Shown: positions 8,287 through 19,699, counted from the stretch's first letter. The stretch: 64,000 nucleotides of DNA from Desulfomonilia bacterium (GCA_036567785.1 DATCTV010000049.1:1-64000), one strand, 5' to 3'. The notes: generated by a model from the letters alone, not told the origin. Made by a program: numbers and translations.

Positions 8287-9624
8287 GTGAATGAATTGAC
8301 TGCCGTACTTGATGATAAAATCGAAAAGGCTCTCTTGCTCCTGAAAAAGAAGGGGATAAGGGATTACGAAATTTTTGCATCTTCAGGAGACATTATCAGG
8401 GCGGAAGCCGAAGACGGTGCAATGAAAAACCTCGAAAGGGCGGCGGAAGCAGGGGTGTCAATAAGGATACTGACTGATGGTTCCATGGGTTTTGCATGCG
8501 GAAGGGACGCCGACGAGAAGCTTGTGGATTCGGCAATAATATCAGCAAGATACCAGTTTTCAGACGAACACAATACGATCCCTTCCGCTGAAGCGAAGTA
8601 CATGAACACAGATATATTCGATAATGATATTGCGGGACTGACAGCAGAGGAGTGCCTCGAAAGGGCAAAGATAATCGAGAGTTCTGCGCTTAAATATGAT
8701 GAAAGGGTAAAACAGGCAAGAAAGGCGACATTTGCAAGAACATTGTCATATGTCAGAATTGTCAATTCCGCAGGTATTGATGTCAAGGGTGAGGCCACAT
8801 ACTGTTCCGCATCGGTTATGGTCATGGCCGGCAGCGGTGAGGAGATGCAGTCCGGATATGACTTTTCAATCAGTCATAATCTAAAGGATATAGAACTCGA
8901 AAAAACAGGCCTTACCGCCTCGAAAAATGCCGTATCAATGCTCGGGGCAAGGCATATCGTGACATGCAGGATGCCTGTTCTCTTCGACAACACTACTACA
9001 GCCGATATCCTCGAGACGATTTCAGGCTCTTTTGTCGGGGAAAATATTATCAAGGGAAAGTCTCTCTTGAAGGACAGGCTGGGAGAGTTGTATTTTTCAC
9101 CCTGCATAACATTACTGGATGATCCTCTCGAGAAGAACTCGATCAACAGCTTTGCCTTTGACGGAGAGGGTGTCGCTTCAAGAAAGAACATACTGATTGA
9201 AGAGGGAAGGGTGGCTTCATTCGTATATGACAGCTACTGGGGAAAAGTAGCCGGCAGGTCTTCTACCGGCAATTCGATAAGGGGTTCATACAGATCTTCT
9301 CCGGTACTGGGCGTCAGATATCTCAAGCTTGAACCGGGCGGCGCCATGTTAGGCCAACTTGCCGGTCTCAAGCAGGTATTGAAGGTTACCGATATAATGG
9401 GAATGCATACCGTCGATCCGATTTCCGGCGAGTTTTCAGTAGGCGTTAATGGAATGCTCATTGAAAAGGGCGAAGACTCTTATCCTGTAAGGGAAGCGGC
9501 GATTGCCGGAAATCTCTATTCCATGCTCGGCCATGTTGTACATGTAGGTGATGACATTAGGAGCTTCGGCAGTGTTAAGACTCCGTCTATACTTATTGAA
9601 GATATGGACATAAGTTCACAATAA
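8287..9624 (+). CDS. pmbA: TldD/PmbA family metallopeptidase-like protein (PmbA/TldE)
   Basis: Protein of the TldD/TldE family, 445 residues, the non-catalytic-site partner (TldE) that works with TldD in peptide maturation and degradation. Family hallmarks are the N-terminal A-x-x-G-V-S-I-R-I-L-x-D-G-x-x-G-F-A region, the glycine-rich centre N-S-F-A-F-D-G-E-G, and the C-terminal I-S-G-E-F-S-V-G-V-N-G motif. No tldD is in the window. Start is ambiguous: GTG at 8287 gives the longest form, while TTG at 8296 lies five bases after GAGGTGA (8284-8290), a much better ribosome-binding site; the difference is only three residues. The preceding stop overlaps this signal, suggesting translational coupling with argA. 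Confidence 0.9.
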   Translation: MNELTAVLDDKIEKALLLLKKKGIRDYEIFASSGDIIRAEAEDGAMKNLERAAEAGVSIRILTDGSMGFACGRDADEKLVDSAIISARYQFSDEHNTIPSAEAKYMNTDIFDNDIAGLTAEECLERAKIIESSALKYDERVKQARKATFARTLSYVRIVNSAGIDVKGEATYCSASVMVMAGSGEEMQSGYDFSISHNLKDIELEKTGLTASKNAVSMLGARHIVTCRMPVLFDNTTTADILETISGSFVGENIIKGKSLLKDRLGELYFSPCITLLDDPLEKNSINSFAFDGEGVASRKNILIEEGRVASFVYDSYWGKVAGRSSTGNSIRGSYRSSPVLGVRYLKLEPGGAMLGQLAGLKQVLKVTDIMGMHTVDPISGEFSVGVNGMLIEKGEDSYPVREAAIAGNLYSMLGHVVHVGDDIRSFGSVKTPSILIEDMDISSQ

Positions 9625-9648
9625 AAAATGTTGAACAGGTGATGATGA

Positions 9649-12282
9649 ATGATTAACTGGCTTTTAAAAATATTCGGAAGCAGCAACGAAAGGGAAATAA
9701 AGCGGATAAGACCTCTTCTCGAACAGATCAATTCCCTTGAAAAGAAATATTCTGACATGGACGATGCGGGCCTCAAGGGAATGACTCCGATGTTAAAAGA
9801 AAAGCTCGCGATGGGTGCAACCCTCGACAATATCCTTCCGGATGCCTTCGCAGTAGTGAGAGAGGTTTCAAAAAGAACCCTAAAGATGAGGCCTTTCGAT
9901 GTGCAGATACTGGGCGGAATTGTCCTTCATCAGGGAAAAATCGCTGAAATGAAAACGGGCGAAGGCAAAACGCTTGTCGCAACAATGCCTGTATATCTGA
10001 ATGCGCTGGCAGGAAAAGGAGCGCACGTGGTTACGGTCAATGACTATCTTGCGAAGCGCGATTCCGATTGGATGGGTGCGATATACAAATTTTTGGGAAT
10101 GTCGGTTGGCGTTATCGTTCACGGGCTTGATGACATACAGCGCCGCGAAGCATATTTCTCGGACATTACTTACGGCACGAACAACGAGTTCGGTTTCGAT
10201 TTTCTGAGAGACAACATGAAATTCACGCTCGAAGATTATGTGCAGCGCGATTTTTTCTATGCAATAGTCGATGAGGTGGATTCGATACTTATTGATGAAG
10301 CCAGGACGCCGCTCATTATATCCGGTCCGTCAGAAGAATCCACAAGCATGTATTATGATGCAAATTCCGCGATAGTATCACTGCTCAGGCGCGATAACCG
10401 TGACAGCCTTATCAACCTTGATGAAAAGGCCAGAACCGTTACGCTTACTGACGAAGGTGTAGAGTATATTCAGAAAATCATGAACAAGGAAAATCTGTAT
10501 GATCCGTCAGAGTTCCAGACGGTTCACCACCTTAATCAGGCGCTCAGGGCGCATACCCTCTTTAAGAGCGACGTTGACTATGTCGTAAAGGAAGGAGAGG
10601 TCATAATAGTTGATGAATTCACCGGACGTCTCATGCCGGGAAGGCGCTATTCCGAAGGGCTCCATCAGGCCCTTGAGGCGAAGGAAGGCGTCAATGTCGC
10701 AAGCGAAAATCAGACGCTCGCCTCCATTACATTCCAGAACTACTTCAGGATGTACCAGAAGCTTGCAGGAATGACCGGTACGGCTGAAACCGAGGCATTG
10801 GAATTCAAGAATATCTATAATCTCGATGTGAATGTCATTCCAACGAACATGAAGATGATAAGAATCGACCATAACGACCTTATCTATAAAACCGAAAAGG
10901 AAAAGTATAATGCCGTTGTCAGGCAGATCGAGGAATGCCACAAGAAGGGTCAGCCGGTCCTTGTGGGAACGATATCCATCGAGCACTCCGAGCATGTCTC
11001 CAAATTTTTAAAGCGAAAGAACCTGCCTCATAATGTACTCAATGCCAAACACCACGAAAAAGAGGCTGAAATCATAGCACAGGCCGGCAGAAAAGGGGCC
11101 ATCACCATAGCAACCAACATGGCAGGCCGCGGAACCGATATCCAGCTCGGAGGAAACCCGGTATACATGGCCAGACAAAAGGCCCTGCAGGCCGATGACG
11201 CCAATTATGAGGAGATACTTGGCAAGCTCAGGGAAGCTTGTGCAAAAGAGCATGATGAAGTAGTCAAAGCAGGCGGGCTTTTCATCCTCGGTACTGAAAG
11301 GCATGAGAGCAGGCGAATCGACAATCAGCTCAGGGGCCGTTCAGGCCGTCAGGGCGACCCTGGAGAGTCGAAATTTTACCTTTCTCTCGAAGATGATTTA
11401 TTGAGGATATTCGGTTCGGAGCGCATTTCATCGATTATGGACAGACTGGGTGTCAAGGAGGATGAACCAATCGTTCACCCGCTTATCAACAGAAGCATTG
11501 AAAGCGCCCAGAAAAAGGTCGAAGGAAGGAACTTCGAAATAAGAAAGCACCTCCTTGAATATGACGATGTCATGAACAAGCAGAGGGAGGTCGTATACAC
11601 CGAGCGAAGAAAGATACTCTCGGAAGAGAATCTCAGGCCTTCCGTCGAAGCCATGATAGAGGAGACAGCACGAGCTATCGTTGAGGAATATATCTCAAAA
11701 AAGGTAAATATAAATGATTCGGATATCGACGGGCTTAAAATCAGGCTCAAGAACACATTCGGTCTTGAGCTGGCCTTTGACCCCTCAAGAAGCACGAACA
11801 GGGAAGACCTGCTTGATAATGTAGTGCGCGAACTCAATGCACTTTATGATGAACGGGAAAAGATATTTACGCCGGAGATAATGCGAATGGTCGAACGCCA
11901 GGTTATGCTCATCACACTTGATACGCTCTGGAAAGATCATTTGCTTACAATGGATCATCTGAAAGAGGGTATCGGACTCAGGGGTTATGCACAGAAAAAT
12001 CCTCTTAGAGAGTATCAGAGGGAAGGTTTTGATGCTTTTACGGATATGCTTTTCAGAGTAAAGGAATTGACCCTGGAAAGACTGTTCAGAATGCAGCTCC
12101 AGCGTGAGAGTGATGTCGAACGCATCACACAGAAGGAGCGCAAACAGAGAATGATGATGTCGCGCGGACCGGAAGTCAAACCTGAAACTGTCAGAAGGCA
12201 GGGGAAGAAGGTCGGAAGAAACGAACCGTGTCCGTGCGGATCAGGGAAAAAGTATAAGCAGTGCTGCGGGAGGAATGAGTGA
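9649..12282 (+). CDS. secA: Preprotein translocase ATPase SecA
   Basis: Motor of Sec-dependent secretion, 877 residues, full length. Visible elements in order: Walker A region [12 protein letters not shown] near residue 105, the [19 protein letters not shown] segment (DEAD-like Walker B) near 210, the [20 protein letters not shown] motif near 550, and the C-terminal zinc-binding SEC-C motif [18 protein letters not shown] that contacts SecB and lipids. The ATG has GGTGATGA ahead of it. The stop overlaps the GTG of argJ by four bases. Confidence 0.98.
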   Translation: MINWLLKIFGSSNEREIKRIRPLLEQINSLEKKYSDMDDAGLKGMTPMLKEKLAMGATLDNILPDAFAVVREVSKRTLKMRPFDVQILGGIVLHQGKIAEMKTGEGKTLVATMPVYLNALAGKGAHVVTVNDYLAKRDSDWMGAIYKFLGMSVGVIVHGLDDIQRREAYFSDITYGTNNEFGFDFLRDNMKFTLEDYVQRDFFYAIVDEVDSILIDEARTPLIISGPSEESTSMYYDANSAIVSLLRRDNRDSLINLDEKARTVTLTDEGVEYIQKIMNKENLYDPSEFQTVHHLNQALRAHTLFKSDVDYVVKEGEVIIVDEFTGRLMPGRRYSEGLHQALEAKEGVNVASENQTLASITFQNYFRMYQKLAGMTGTAETEALEFKNIYNLDVNVIPTNMKMIRIDHNDLIYKTEKEKYNAVVRQIEECHKKGQPVLVGTISIEHSEHVSKFLKRKNLPHNVLNAKHHEKEAEIIAQAGRKGAITIATNMAGRGTDIQLGGNPVYMARQKALQADDANYEEILGKLREACAKEHDEVVKAGGLFILGTERHESRRIDNQLRGRSGRQGDPGESKFYLSLEDDLLRIFGSERISSIMDRLGVKEDEPIVHPLINRSIESAQKKVEGRNFEIRKHLLEYDDVMNKQREVVYTERRKILSEENLRPSVEAMIEETARAIVEEYISKKVNINDSDIDGLKIRLKNTFGLELAFDPSRSTNREDLLDNVVRELNALYDEREKIFTPEIMRMVERQVMLITLDTLWKDHLLTMDHLKEGIGLRGYAQKNPLREYQREGFDAFTDMLFRVKELTLERLFRMQLQRESDVERITQKERKQRMMMSRGPEVKPETVRRQGKKVGRNEPCPCGSGKKYKQCCGRNE

Positions 12283-13433
12283 TAGACGTACCGGTCGGAT
12301 TCAGGTTTGCTGCAGTCAATGCAGGGGTCAAGAGCAGGGAGACTAAAAAGCTTGATATGGGAATTATCCTGTGCGATTCGCCTGCTGTATCGGCAGGGGT
12401 TTTTACGACAAACAAGGTCAAGGCTGCACCTGTTCAGATTTGCATTGAGAATATCAGAAGGGGCTCTGCCAGGGCCATACTCGCAAACTCAGGAAATGCC
12501 AATGCCTGTACCGGATCAGAAGGGATTGAAGATGCAAGAAACCTTATGAATGCCGTTGCCGCCAGCCTTGGTATCAGTCCTGAAGAAATCCTGCCGATAT
12601 CGACCGGAGTGATTGGGTTAAGGCTCCCTGTTGACAGGATGTTGGAGAAGGTCGCATTGCTTGCCGAATCTCTGGGAAATGATCCGGAACCTTTTGAAAC
12701 AGCTATTATGACGACAGACACATTTGCCAAAATCGTATCAAGGAAAGCAGGGGAAGCGACAATCCTGGGGTTTGCAAAAGGCGCTGGTATGATTGCGCCC
12801 AACATGGCTACGATGCTTTCTGTCGTGCTCACGGATGCAAAGATAAATATTGCTCAACTCAAGAATATTGTTAATGAATCTGCGGATAACACATTTAATG
12901 TGATCACGGTTGATGGGGACATGTCCACGAATGACACGCTTATCGCCATGTCATCAGGAAGGGTGGAAGCGGCACTGGATGATATAAAAGATGCCATAAG
13001 GGAGACTATCGGCGAGCTTGCCATGATGGTTGTAAGGGACGGAGAAGGCGCAACCAAGCTTGTCAAGGTGATCGTCAACGGGGCGGTATCGAGGGATGAC
13101 GCCAGAACCGCTGCCATGGCGGTTGCAAATTCGCTTCTTGTAAAAACGGCCATGTTCGGAGCCGACCCGAACTGGGGAAGAATAGCATGCGCTCTCGGTT
13201 ACAGCGGAGCTGATGTAAATCCTGACAAAATATCCATAAAGATCAACGGGCTTGATGTTGCCGAACAGGGAATGCAGGCAAGTTCTTTTGATGAAGAAAA
13301 AGTTCACCGCTCGCTTAAACAAAAAGAAATCGTAATCGAGATTAACCTGAATATCGGAAAAGGCACATTCACTGCCTGGACTACCGACATTTCATATGAC
13401 TATGTAAAGATTAACGCGGAGTACAGATCATAA
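12279..13433 (+). CDS. argJ: Bifunctional ornithine/glutamate N-acetyltransferase ArgJ
   Basis: Transfers acetyl from N-acetylornithine to glutamate (and in bifunctional members from acetyl-CoA), closing the cyclic arginine pathway. At 384 residues it is of normal size. The self-cleavage site is intact: [14 protein letters not shown], with the Ala-Thr bond that separates alpha and beta chains and makes the nucleophilic threonine. Other motifs are SGNANACTG, the oxyanion-hole-type S-T-G-V-I-G, and A-D-P-N-W-G-R near the C-terminus. GTG start overlaps the secA stop (GTGA), indicating coupling. The short-form argA upstream could supply the anaplerotic acetylglutamate. Confidence 0.95.
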   Translation: MIDVPVGFRFAAVNAGVKSRETKKLDMGIILCDSPAVSAGVFTTNKVKAAPVQICIENIRRGSARAILANSGNANACTGSEGIEDARNLMNAVAASLGISPEEILPISTGVIGLRLPVDRMLEKVALLAESLGNDPEPFETAIMTTDTFAKIVSRKAGEATILGFAKGAGMIAPNMATMLSVVLTDAKINIAQLKNIVNESADNTFNVITVDGDMSTNDTLIAMSSGRVEAALDDIKDAIRETIGELAMMVVRDGEGATKLVKVIVNGAVSRDDARTAAMAVANSLLVKTAMFGADPNWGRIACALGYSGADVNPDKISIKINGLDVAEQGMQASSFDEEKVHRSLKQKEIVIEINLNIGKGTFTAWTTDISYDYVKINAEYRS

Positions 13434-13877
13434 AATATTAATATGGCCGATAATATATGTTATGTTAAATAACGGATTCATTAAGTTCCATTTGAATAAA
13501 AGGTCTCACTTCCCTTTCGACTGTTTTGTGAAGTCTGTTTATAAATTTCATGTGATAAAAAATGAAATGCTCTTCTTCATTCAAGTTTAATAATTTGATG
13601 AACCAACCCTTCTCTTTCTGGAAATTTCTTAAAATGCCTCATATACCCATCATGCATTTAAAAATGGATGATGAATCATACAGGCCGGCTTAAAATTTTG
13701 GCATATTGGCTAAATTAGAGCCTCGTCTATATAACCATTTGTTATTATTATTGTTAAATCCATTTTATTCCATGCAATAAGACTTCATTTTATTAATGAG
13801 ATTATCTGATAGACATTTTCATGATAATTTGCTGTTAATCATATAAGTTGAATTTTGTTGAGGGGGTTTTAGGATTT
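13434..13877. other. Long AT-rich intergenic region
   Basis: A 444-base AT-rich gap between argJ and the following lipoprotein gene. I see no ORF with a ribosome-binding site, no strong hairpin followed by a T-run, and no recognisable RNA. The last 100 bases must contain the promoter of the lipoprotein gene, but no clear consensus could be assigned. Confidence 0.5.
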
Positions 13878-15296
13878 ATGAAAACTTTTTTTTCATTCAC
13901 AAAGATTATTTATCTTTTAATCATAACAATCAGCTTAAGCTTCTCCTCATGCAAGATTGATAAAAAACCTGCCGAGCAGGATGCTTATTTGAGAGCAAAA
14001 GCCCAGGCGTACACGGACTTTCTTATAAAATGGCATTCAACAGGTCTTGGCGGAGTATCAGACATTGTTTTTACTGATGAATCACGCAACCAGATATTGA
14101 GAACAAGCGGTTCCGGTGACAGCACTGACTGGACTGCGACTTACCTTGTAACGCAATCGATCAGATATATCGTAACAAAAGAATCACAAGCCCGGGAAGA
14201 AGTTTTGAGAATAGCCAATTACCTTCATATCGTAAAGGACATTACCGGTGACCCCGGATATCTGGCCAGGTATGCAGCACCTGACAGCCCTCCCTGGAAT
14301 GTCGAGTATCCTGATGCGGACAACAAATATGCAGGCACTGGAAAATATGCCGGATATTTCTGGCTGGGCCATAATGTCAGGGACAAGTATATAACGTGGT
14401 TCTGGGGTCTCACCTGGGCCTATGATGCAGTCGACGATGAAAATATGCGCGCGACAATCAGGCAGGATTTCCGTGAAGTAATCCTTACCCTTGAAAAGAA
14501 CAAATGGAAGATCATCGATCCGTTCGGAGATGTGTATTCAGCAGCCGACATTCTTCCTGACATACGTTTAGCCCTGCTTGTTCAGGCGGCTCATGTGATC
14601 GATGAACCGTATTTCTGGGACCTTCTTGACAGGGAATACAGAAAGGTAAGCCCTGGTCTGATTTTTACTTCTATCGCATATTTCAACAGATATATGGAAT
14701 ATTATGCCTTTATAAACAATTATTCCTTTGCCGAGCCGCTGTTCAGGCTTTGGCCGGACAGGGCCCGATTCAATTACCTTTTCAGTATATGGAAAATAAA
14801 TGTCAGAAAAAATTCCAGTGATACGCACAACGCATTCTTTGACAGTGTATATTACGGAATCTGCTTAAGAAGCGGCATATATGATACAAATGAGATGAAC
14901 GCCCTTGCCCAGGACGTTCATCACGGGCTCACCGTAATGAACGAGGCGCCCAATTATCGCAGAAAAGTTACATGCAGGGATGATCTTCCGCTGGACAGTT
15001 TCTCTGTCTGGGCAAGTTCGGTAATTGCAAAAAACGGTTGGTTCGAGGACCTTACCGGCATCAGGCTGGAAATCGAGCCTCAGACTGCTGTCGCACATGA
15101 GGTTGACGACAGGTGCTGGGAGCCCATGCTCTGGGAAAGAAGCCCCTATCATCTTAAATGCAGTGGGGAAGAAGATCAGACCTACACAGGACCCGGCGTT
15201 GACTATCTGATAGGATACTGGCTCGGGGTATATTACGGGCTTCTTCCAGGAGGCGGTCCTTATCTCAAGGCTGAGTTCAGGAGTCGGAATCAATAA
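13878..15296 (+). CDS. Uncharacterised lipoprotein, mostly helical
   Basis: A 472-residue predicted lipoprotein with signal peptide and lipobox F-S-S-C (Cys25). I do not recognise the family. The mature part is rich in Trp, Tyr and Asp and has repeated helical-looking segments (for example D-W-T-A-T-Y-L-V-T-Q-S-I-R-Y and W-F-W-G-L-T-W-A-Y-D-A-V), which recall alpha/alpha-toroid proteins related to polysaccharide lyases or six-hairpin glycosidases; this is a weak inference. ATG 13878 is chosen over an upstream TTG because it begins the signal peptide and has AGGGGG/AGGA sequences ahead. The 3' end overlaps the convergent hemL gene by 20 bases. Confidence 0.7.
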   Translation: MKTFFSFTKIIYLLIITISLSFSSCKIDKKPAEQDAYLRAKAQAYTDFLIKWHSTGLGGVSDIVFTDESRNQILRTSGSGDSTDWTATYLVTQSIRYIVTKESQAREEVLRIANYLHIVKDITGDPGYLARYAAPDSPPWNVEYPDADNKYAGTGKYAGYFWLGHNVRDKYITWFWGLTWAYDAVDDENMRATIRQDFREVILTLEKNKWKIIDPFGDVYSAADILPDIRLALLVQAAHVIDEPYFWDLLDREYRKVSPGLIFTSIAYFNRYMEYYAFINNYSFAEPLFRLWPDRARFNYLFSIWKINVRKNSSDTHNAFFDSVYYGICLRSGIYDTNEMNALAQDVHHGLTVMNEAPNYRRKVTCRDDLPLDSFSVWASSVIAKNGWFEDLTGIRLEIEPQTAVAHEVDDRCWEPMLWERSPYHLKCSGEEDQTYTGPGVDYLIGYWLGVYYGLLPGGGPYLKAEFRSRNQ

Positions 15297-16563
15297 TATT
15301 GAATGCTTTCCCGGCGCTCTCGATTGCCTTTGATATTTCGTTTTCTCCGTGGGCGGTGCTTATGAACATAGCCTCATATGGTGAAGGTGCAAGATAAATC
15401 CCGTCATCAAGAAGGGCATGGAAAAACCGGGTGTATGCCTTTGTGTCGCTTGCCATTACATCGGAAAAGCCTTTTATATCCTTGTCACTGAAGAAGATTG
15501 AAGCCATCGAACCGATGCGGTTGACCGATACCGGCATTCCCTTCCTTGAGGCTTCATATTGGATGGCGTCAAGAAGTCTGTTGATCGATTTTTCAAGACC
15601 CTCATAAGGATCAGTGTCCCTTAAAACTTCAAGAGTTGCCAATCCGGCAGCCATTGCCAGAGGGTTGCCAGAAAGGGTGCCTGCCTGATAGACAGGGCCT
15701 ACCGGGGCAAGCATTTCCATGATGTCCGCCCTGCCCCCGAATGCTCCAACCGGGAGCCCGCCGCCGATTATTTTACCCAGGCAGGTCAAATCAGGTTTTA
15801 TTCCGATTTCATCCTGATATCCTCCGAACCTGAATCTGAAACCGGTAATCACCTCATCAAAAATAAGAAGGCTTCCTGCTTTGGCTGTTTCGTCCCTCAG
15901 GGCCTCAAGGAACCCCGGTGCAGGCAGCACCACTCCCATATTACCGGCAACCGGTTCGACAATTACCGCTGCTACTTCGCTGCCTCTGGCGGACATGAAT
16001 GCCCTGAAGGCATCGATGTCGTTGTAGTCTATAACGGCGGTTGTCGAGGCAATTGCGTCGGGTATGCCTGCGGTATCGGCTATACCTAGTGTTAATGCGC
16101 CTGATCCGGCCTTGACGAGAAGGCTGTCGACATGGCCGTGATAGCATCCTTCGAATTTGAGCGTTATATTCCTGCCTGTAAAGGCCCTTGCCAGGCGGAT
16201 AGCACTCATGGTCGCCTCGGTCCCCGAATTTACAAAACGCACCTTATCTATCGATGCAAACGCACCACATATCATTTCAGCCATCCTGACCTCAAGTTCG
16301 GTGGGCGCGCCATAACTCATGCCGGTGGAGGCCTGCTTCCTAACCGCCTCGACCACCTTTTCGTGACAGTGCCCCAGAATCATAGGCCCCCAGGAAAGCA
16401 CGAAATCAATATACTTTTTCCCTTCGGCATCAGTGATATAGGCCCCTTTTGCCGAAGAAACAAATCTTGGCGTTCCCCCTACTTTCCTGAATGCACGCAC
16501 AGGCGAATCTACACCGCCGGGAATCACTCTAATAGCCATTTCGAAAAGCTCGCTGTTGGTCAT
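15277..16563 (-). CDS. hemL: Glutamate-1-semialdehyde 2,1-aminomutase
   Basis: PLP enzyme converting glutamate-1-semialdehyde to 5-aminolevulinate in the C5 tetrapyrrole route; 428 residues, full length. Seen: IPGGVDSPVRAFRKVGG at the N-terminus, FVNSGTEATMSAIRLAR (substrate/phosphate region), LLIFDEVITGFRF (PLP Asp), and the Schiff-base lysine in LTCLGKIIGGGLPVGAFGG. The start has AAGGAGG five bases before the ATG. A siroheme-decarboxylase-like protein lies upstream on the same strand beyond the two kinases, suggesting heme made through siroheme. Confidence 0.97.
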   Translation of the reverse strand: MTNSELFEMAIRVIPGGVDSPVRAFRKVGGTPRFVSSAKGAYITDAEGKKYIDFVLSWGPMILGHCHEKVVEAVRKQASTGMSYGAPTELEVRMAEMICGAFASIDKVRFVNSGTEATMSAIRLARAFTGRNITLKFEGCYHGHVDSLLVKAGSGALTLGIADTAGIPDAIASTTAVIDYNDIDAFRAFMSARGSEVAAVIVEPVAGNMGVVLPAPGFLEALRDETAKAGSLLIFDEVITGFRFRFGGYQDEIGIKPDLTCLGKIIGGGLPVGAFGGRADIMEMLAPVGPVYQAGTLSGNPLAMAAGLATLEVLRDTDPYEGLEKSINRLLDAIQYEASRKGMPVSVNRIGSMASIFFSDKDIKGFSDVMASDTKAYTRFFHALLDDGIYLAPSPYEAMFISTAHGENEISKAIESAGKAFNIIDSDS

Positions 16564-16639
16564 TACAGCCTCCTTTTGCAGGATGTTTGAACGAACAGGA
16601 TTTGTTTACATTATGAGCGGTTGCATAGACAAATAAAAT

Positions 16640-19600
16640 TTAAATTTTACTGCCGGAAGGGGGATTTTTAACGTCATTCGACAGAATTTTCTTAAGAGCG
16701 GATGAAAAAGTGCTTATGCGGTAAGGCTTTTGTACAAAACCGGAGAGACCTTTGCCCAGGAAGCGGTGGACTACGTCCTGTTCGTTATAACCGCTGCTCA
16801 TTATTACTGGTATTTCAGGATCGATTGAGCGCAGTTCGCGGAATGTCTGCTCTCCATCCATATGCGGCATTGTAAGGTCAAGAATGATACAGCGTATCTT
16901 TTCTTTGTGCATATTGAATATGTTAAGGGCCTCTCTTCCATCGGAAGCAAGCATTACATCAAAACCCAGACGTTCGAGAAGAAGCCTTCCGAGGGCTCTG
17001 ATCGATTCCTCGTCATCCACCAGCAGGACAGTACCGCTGCTCTTCCAGAGCTTATCATCTTCCTTTTGTTCGGGAGATACGGAATTAGGCAGTGCATCAA
17101 CAACAGGGAACAGCACCTTGAATGTGGATCCTTTGCCTGGTTCGCTGTAGATCTTCATGGCACCCTTGTGGCCTTTTACTATCCCTTGAACTGCTGAAAG
17201 GCCAAGGCCTCTGCCGGTAAATTTTGTCGAGAAGAACGGGTCAAAAATCTTCGACATCGTAGTCTTGTCCATACCACAGCCGGTATCCGCCACTTCCAGG
17301 TAAACATAATATCCTTCCTTAAGATCGCTTTGCAGCTGAAGCTTTTGCAGGTAATCCCTGTTGCACTCTATAAGACCCGTCTCAATGTATATTGCACCGC
17401 TGTTTTCACCGATGGCTTCGGATGCGTTTATTATAAGGTTCATGATGATCTGCTGAATCTGGGATACGTCTGCGTGTATTGAAGGCAGTTCCTTTGCAAG
17501 TTTGAAATTCAGAATGGCCTTTTTCGATACGGAAACTTCAAGCATGCGGCTCATCTCCTCCACTATCTCCGAGAGGTCAACAGGCATGATTACAAACCTT
17601 CCCTTCCCCGAATATGCAAGCATCTGCCTGCAGAGGTCGGCCGCTCTCAAGGAAGCTTTGTTGATAGACTCGATCCTGGGTCTTGCCGGAGACAACTCTG
17701 AAAGATCCATAAGCGCAAGCTCCGCATTTCCCAGGATGGCTGTCAGAATATTATTGAAGTCATGTGCGATCCCGCCTGCAAGCACGCCAAGACTCTCAAG
17801 CCTCTGGGTCTGCTGCAACCCTTCTTCGATCTTCCTTCGTTCTTCTTCCCGCCTCCTGCTTTCTGTAATGTCATATATGACGCCCGTCCATAGCATGTGC
17901 CCGTTCTCAGCCGGCCGCGGGATCGACTCGTAATGGATCCATTTGATACCGGCATTCGTATTTATCCTGCCTTCCCATGAAAAAGGGGTTGAATTGGTAT
18001 TTGCTTCGATACGCTTTGCCGTGAAGCCGTCCTTGTCCTCTGAATATATCATTTCATTGATAAAGCCGGGATTGATTTTGATTATCTCTTTTTCTATGCC
18101 TAAAATTTCATAAAACCTGTCGTTTACCATCTCAATGAGATAATGAGGATTGTCGGAGCCGCTACTTGCCTCCTTTGGAAATACTCTAAGCCGGTATATA
18201 CCGGCAGGCTGAGTGTTTACCAGATCAATATACAGCTCTCGCTCGCGTTGAAGAAGCGCTTCCGATTTTTTTCGCTCTGTTATGTCGCGATTGCTGGCCC
18301 GTCTGCCGATGTTTATGGAGGCGGAATTTAGTATTGGTTTGCATACATGGTCGATCCACCTGACTGAGCCGTCCTTATGTATGATTCTGAACTCTGCATG
18401 GCTCAACTTGTCCGAGGCATGAAATTCATTTATGTGTGAAGCAATCCTTTCCCGGTCATCTTTATGGACGATATCTATCACCAATTCAGGATTAATGATA
18501 AATTCTTCCGGCTTATAGCCCGTTATCTGTTCACAAGATGGGGATGAATATACAAAGTGCCTGTCATTATCAATCCAGTAGTCCCAGTCATGCGTGAAAT
18601 CGGCAAGCAGATGGAACTTTTCTTCTGACTCACGAATAACCGCTTCTGAGCGTCTGCGCGTTTCGACATCCCGTTCAAGTACTTTAGAATTATAACGCCA
18701 CCAGATACCGCTTATACCCAGTATGGATGCAATCAGTATCACGGCGATTGCCAGGCCTGTTGCAAAAAGCCTGTCGTACATCGGTTTATAAATCTCAGTT
18801 TTATCCATTTTTGCAATCATCGTCCAAGCTGTTCCAGGAATTGCTTCAGAGGCCGCAATTACCGGAACGCCCCGGTAGTCGATGCCTTCAAAGGCCCCCT
18901 TTCTTCCGCTCAAGGCAATGGCTGCAGGCAGATTCGGATCATTAACTGGCTTTTCAAGCTTAAGTGCTGTCCCTTTCACATGCCTGAGTTCGTTCAGATA
19001 CAGGACCTTGTCACCTTTCCTTTCGACAAGGAGTGTTTCGGCGGTCTTGCTGGGTGTCGGCCATTTCTGAATGAGGGGGTATAAAAATAGGTATGGATCG
19101 ATCTCAAAGATTATGAAGGCTATCGGTGAAGTATTCCCGGCTGATGATTGTATATCGGGCGGATAAACAGGCACTGTAAGATCAATTGCTATTCCCCCCG
19201 ACGTTTCCCGGTAAAGATCGAACATCAATATCTTATCCGAGCTAAGAACCTTAGATTTGACACTCGTTAAAGATTCATCCTCTGAAGCGCGAATGGACGG
19301 AACTGAAATGAGAGGCTTCAACTTGTTATCATACAGGGTAATTTTCTTATAGTTGAAGCTTTTCTGAATGACTGTCATCCAGTCAAGTATGTGCTTCCGT
19401 GCCCGCGGCGAGTATGGATCTGAGAGATATGATTCTACTGTTTCCGCGATCAGGTTAGATTTGTATACCAGATTTGCATCTCCCAGCCTCTCATTTCTCC
19501 AGTTCACTATCTGCTGTACCTTGAGATCGGCAATGGCGCTTAGATTCTGGTTAATTCTCCGGGTCTCGTCCGCCTGCTGTTTTTTCATGTAAAGCCAGCC

Positions 19601-19699
19601 GGAAAGGCTTATACCTAGGAATACCATAACAAATATCGCCAGAAGGACATACTTTAACTTTATGTACATTTTATCAGTCAAGATGGTTGAATTATCCAT
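16640..19699 (-). CDS. Membrane-bound hybrid sensor histidine kinase (periplasmic sensor, 2 PAS, HisKA, HATPase, REC)
   Basis: Hybrid two-component kinase of 1019 residues. Order: TM helix (about 14-33), periplasmic sensing region (about 35-305, cache-like by pattern), second TM (about 310-333), PAS (about 355-475), PAS (about 485-615), HisKA with phospho-acceptor His646 in LAGGIAHDFNNIL, HATPase_c with D-T-G-C-G-M-D and F-T-G-R-G-L-G-L-S, and a C-terminal receiver (V-L-L-V-D-D-E-E-S, phospho-Asp in C-I-I-L-D-L-T-M-P, Lys in Q-K-P-Y). It has no DNA-binding output, so phosphotransfer to another protein is likely. The ATG is preceded by AAAGGTGA and overlaps the end of the upstream kinase gene by 8 bases, so the two are one transcription unit. 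Ligand unknown. Confidence 0.93.
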   Translation of the reverse strand: MDNSTILTDKMYIKLKYVLLAIFVMVFLGISLSGWLYMKKQQADETRRINQNLSAIADLKVQQIVNWRNERLGDANLVYKSNLIAETVESYLSDPYSPRARKHILDWMTVIQKSFNYKKITLYDNKLKPLISVPSIRASEDESLTSVKSKVLSSDKILMFDLYRETSGGIAIDLTVPVYPPDIQSSAGNTSPIAFIIFEIDPYLFLYPLIQKWPTPSKTAETLLVERKGDKVLYLNELRHVKGTALKLEKPVNDPNLPAAIALSGRKGAFEGIDYRGVPVIAASEAIPGTAWTMIAKMDKTEIYKPMYDRLFATGLAIAVILIASILGISGIWWRYNSKVLERDVETRRRSEAVIRESEEKFHLLADFTHDWDYWIDNDRHFVYSSPSCEQITGYKPEEFIINPELVIDIVHKDDRERIASHINEFHASDKLSHAEFRIIHKDGSVRWIDHVCKPILNSASINIGRRASNRDITERKKSEALLQRERELYIDLVNTQPAGIYRLRVFPKEASSGSDNPHYLIEMVNDRFYEILGIEKEIIKINPGFINEMIYSEDKDGFTAKRIEANTNSTPFSWEGRINTNAGIKWIHYESIPRPAENGHMLWTGVIYDITESRRREEERRKIEEGLQQTQRLESLGVLAGGIAHDFNNILTAILGNAELALMDLSELSPARPRIESINKASLRAADLCRQMLAYSGKGRFVIMPVDLSEIVEEMSRMLEVSVSKKAILNFKLAKELPSIHADVSQIQQIIMNLIINASEAIGENSGAIYIETGLIECNRDYLQKLQLQSDLKEGYYVYLEVADTGCGMDKTTMSKIFDPFFSTKFTGRGLGLSAVQGIVKGHKGAMKIYSEPGKGSTFKVLFPVVDALPNSVSPEQKEDDKLWKSSGTVLLVDDEESIRALGRLLLERLGFDVMLASDGREALNIFNMHKEKIRCIILDLTMPHMDGEQTFRELRSIDPEIPVIMSSGYNEQDVVHRFLGKGLSGFVQKPYRISTFSSALKKILSNDVKNPPSGSKI

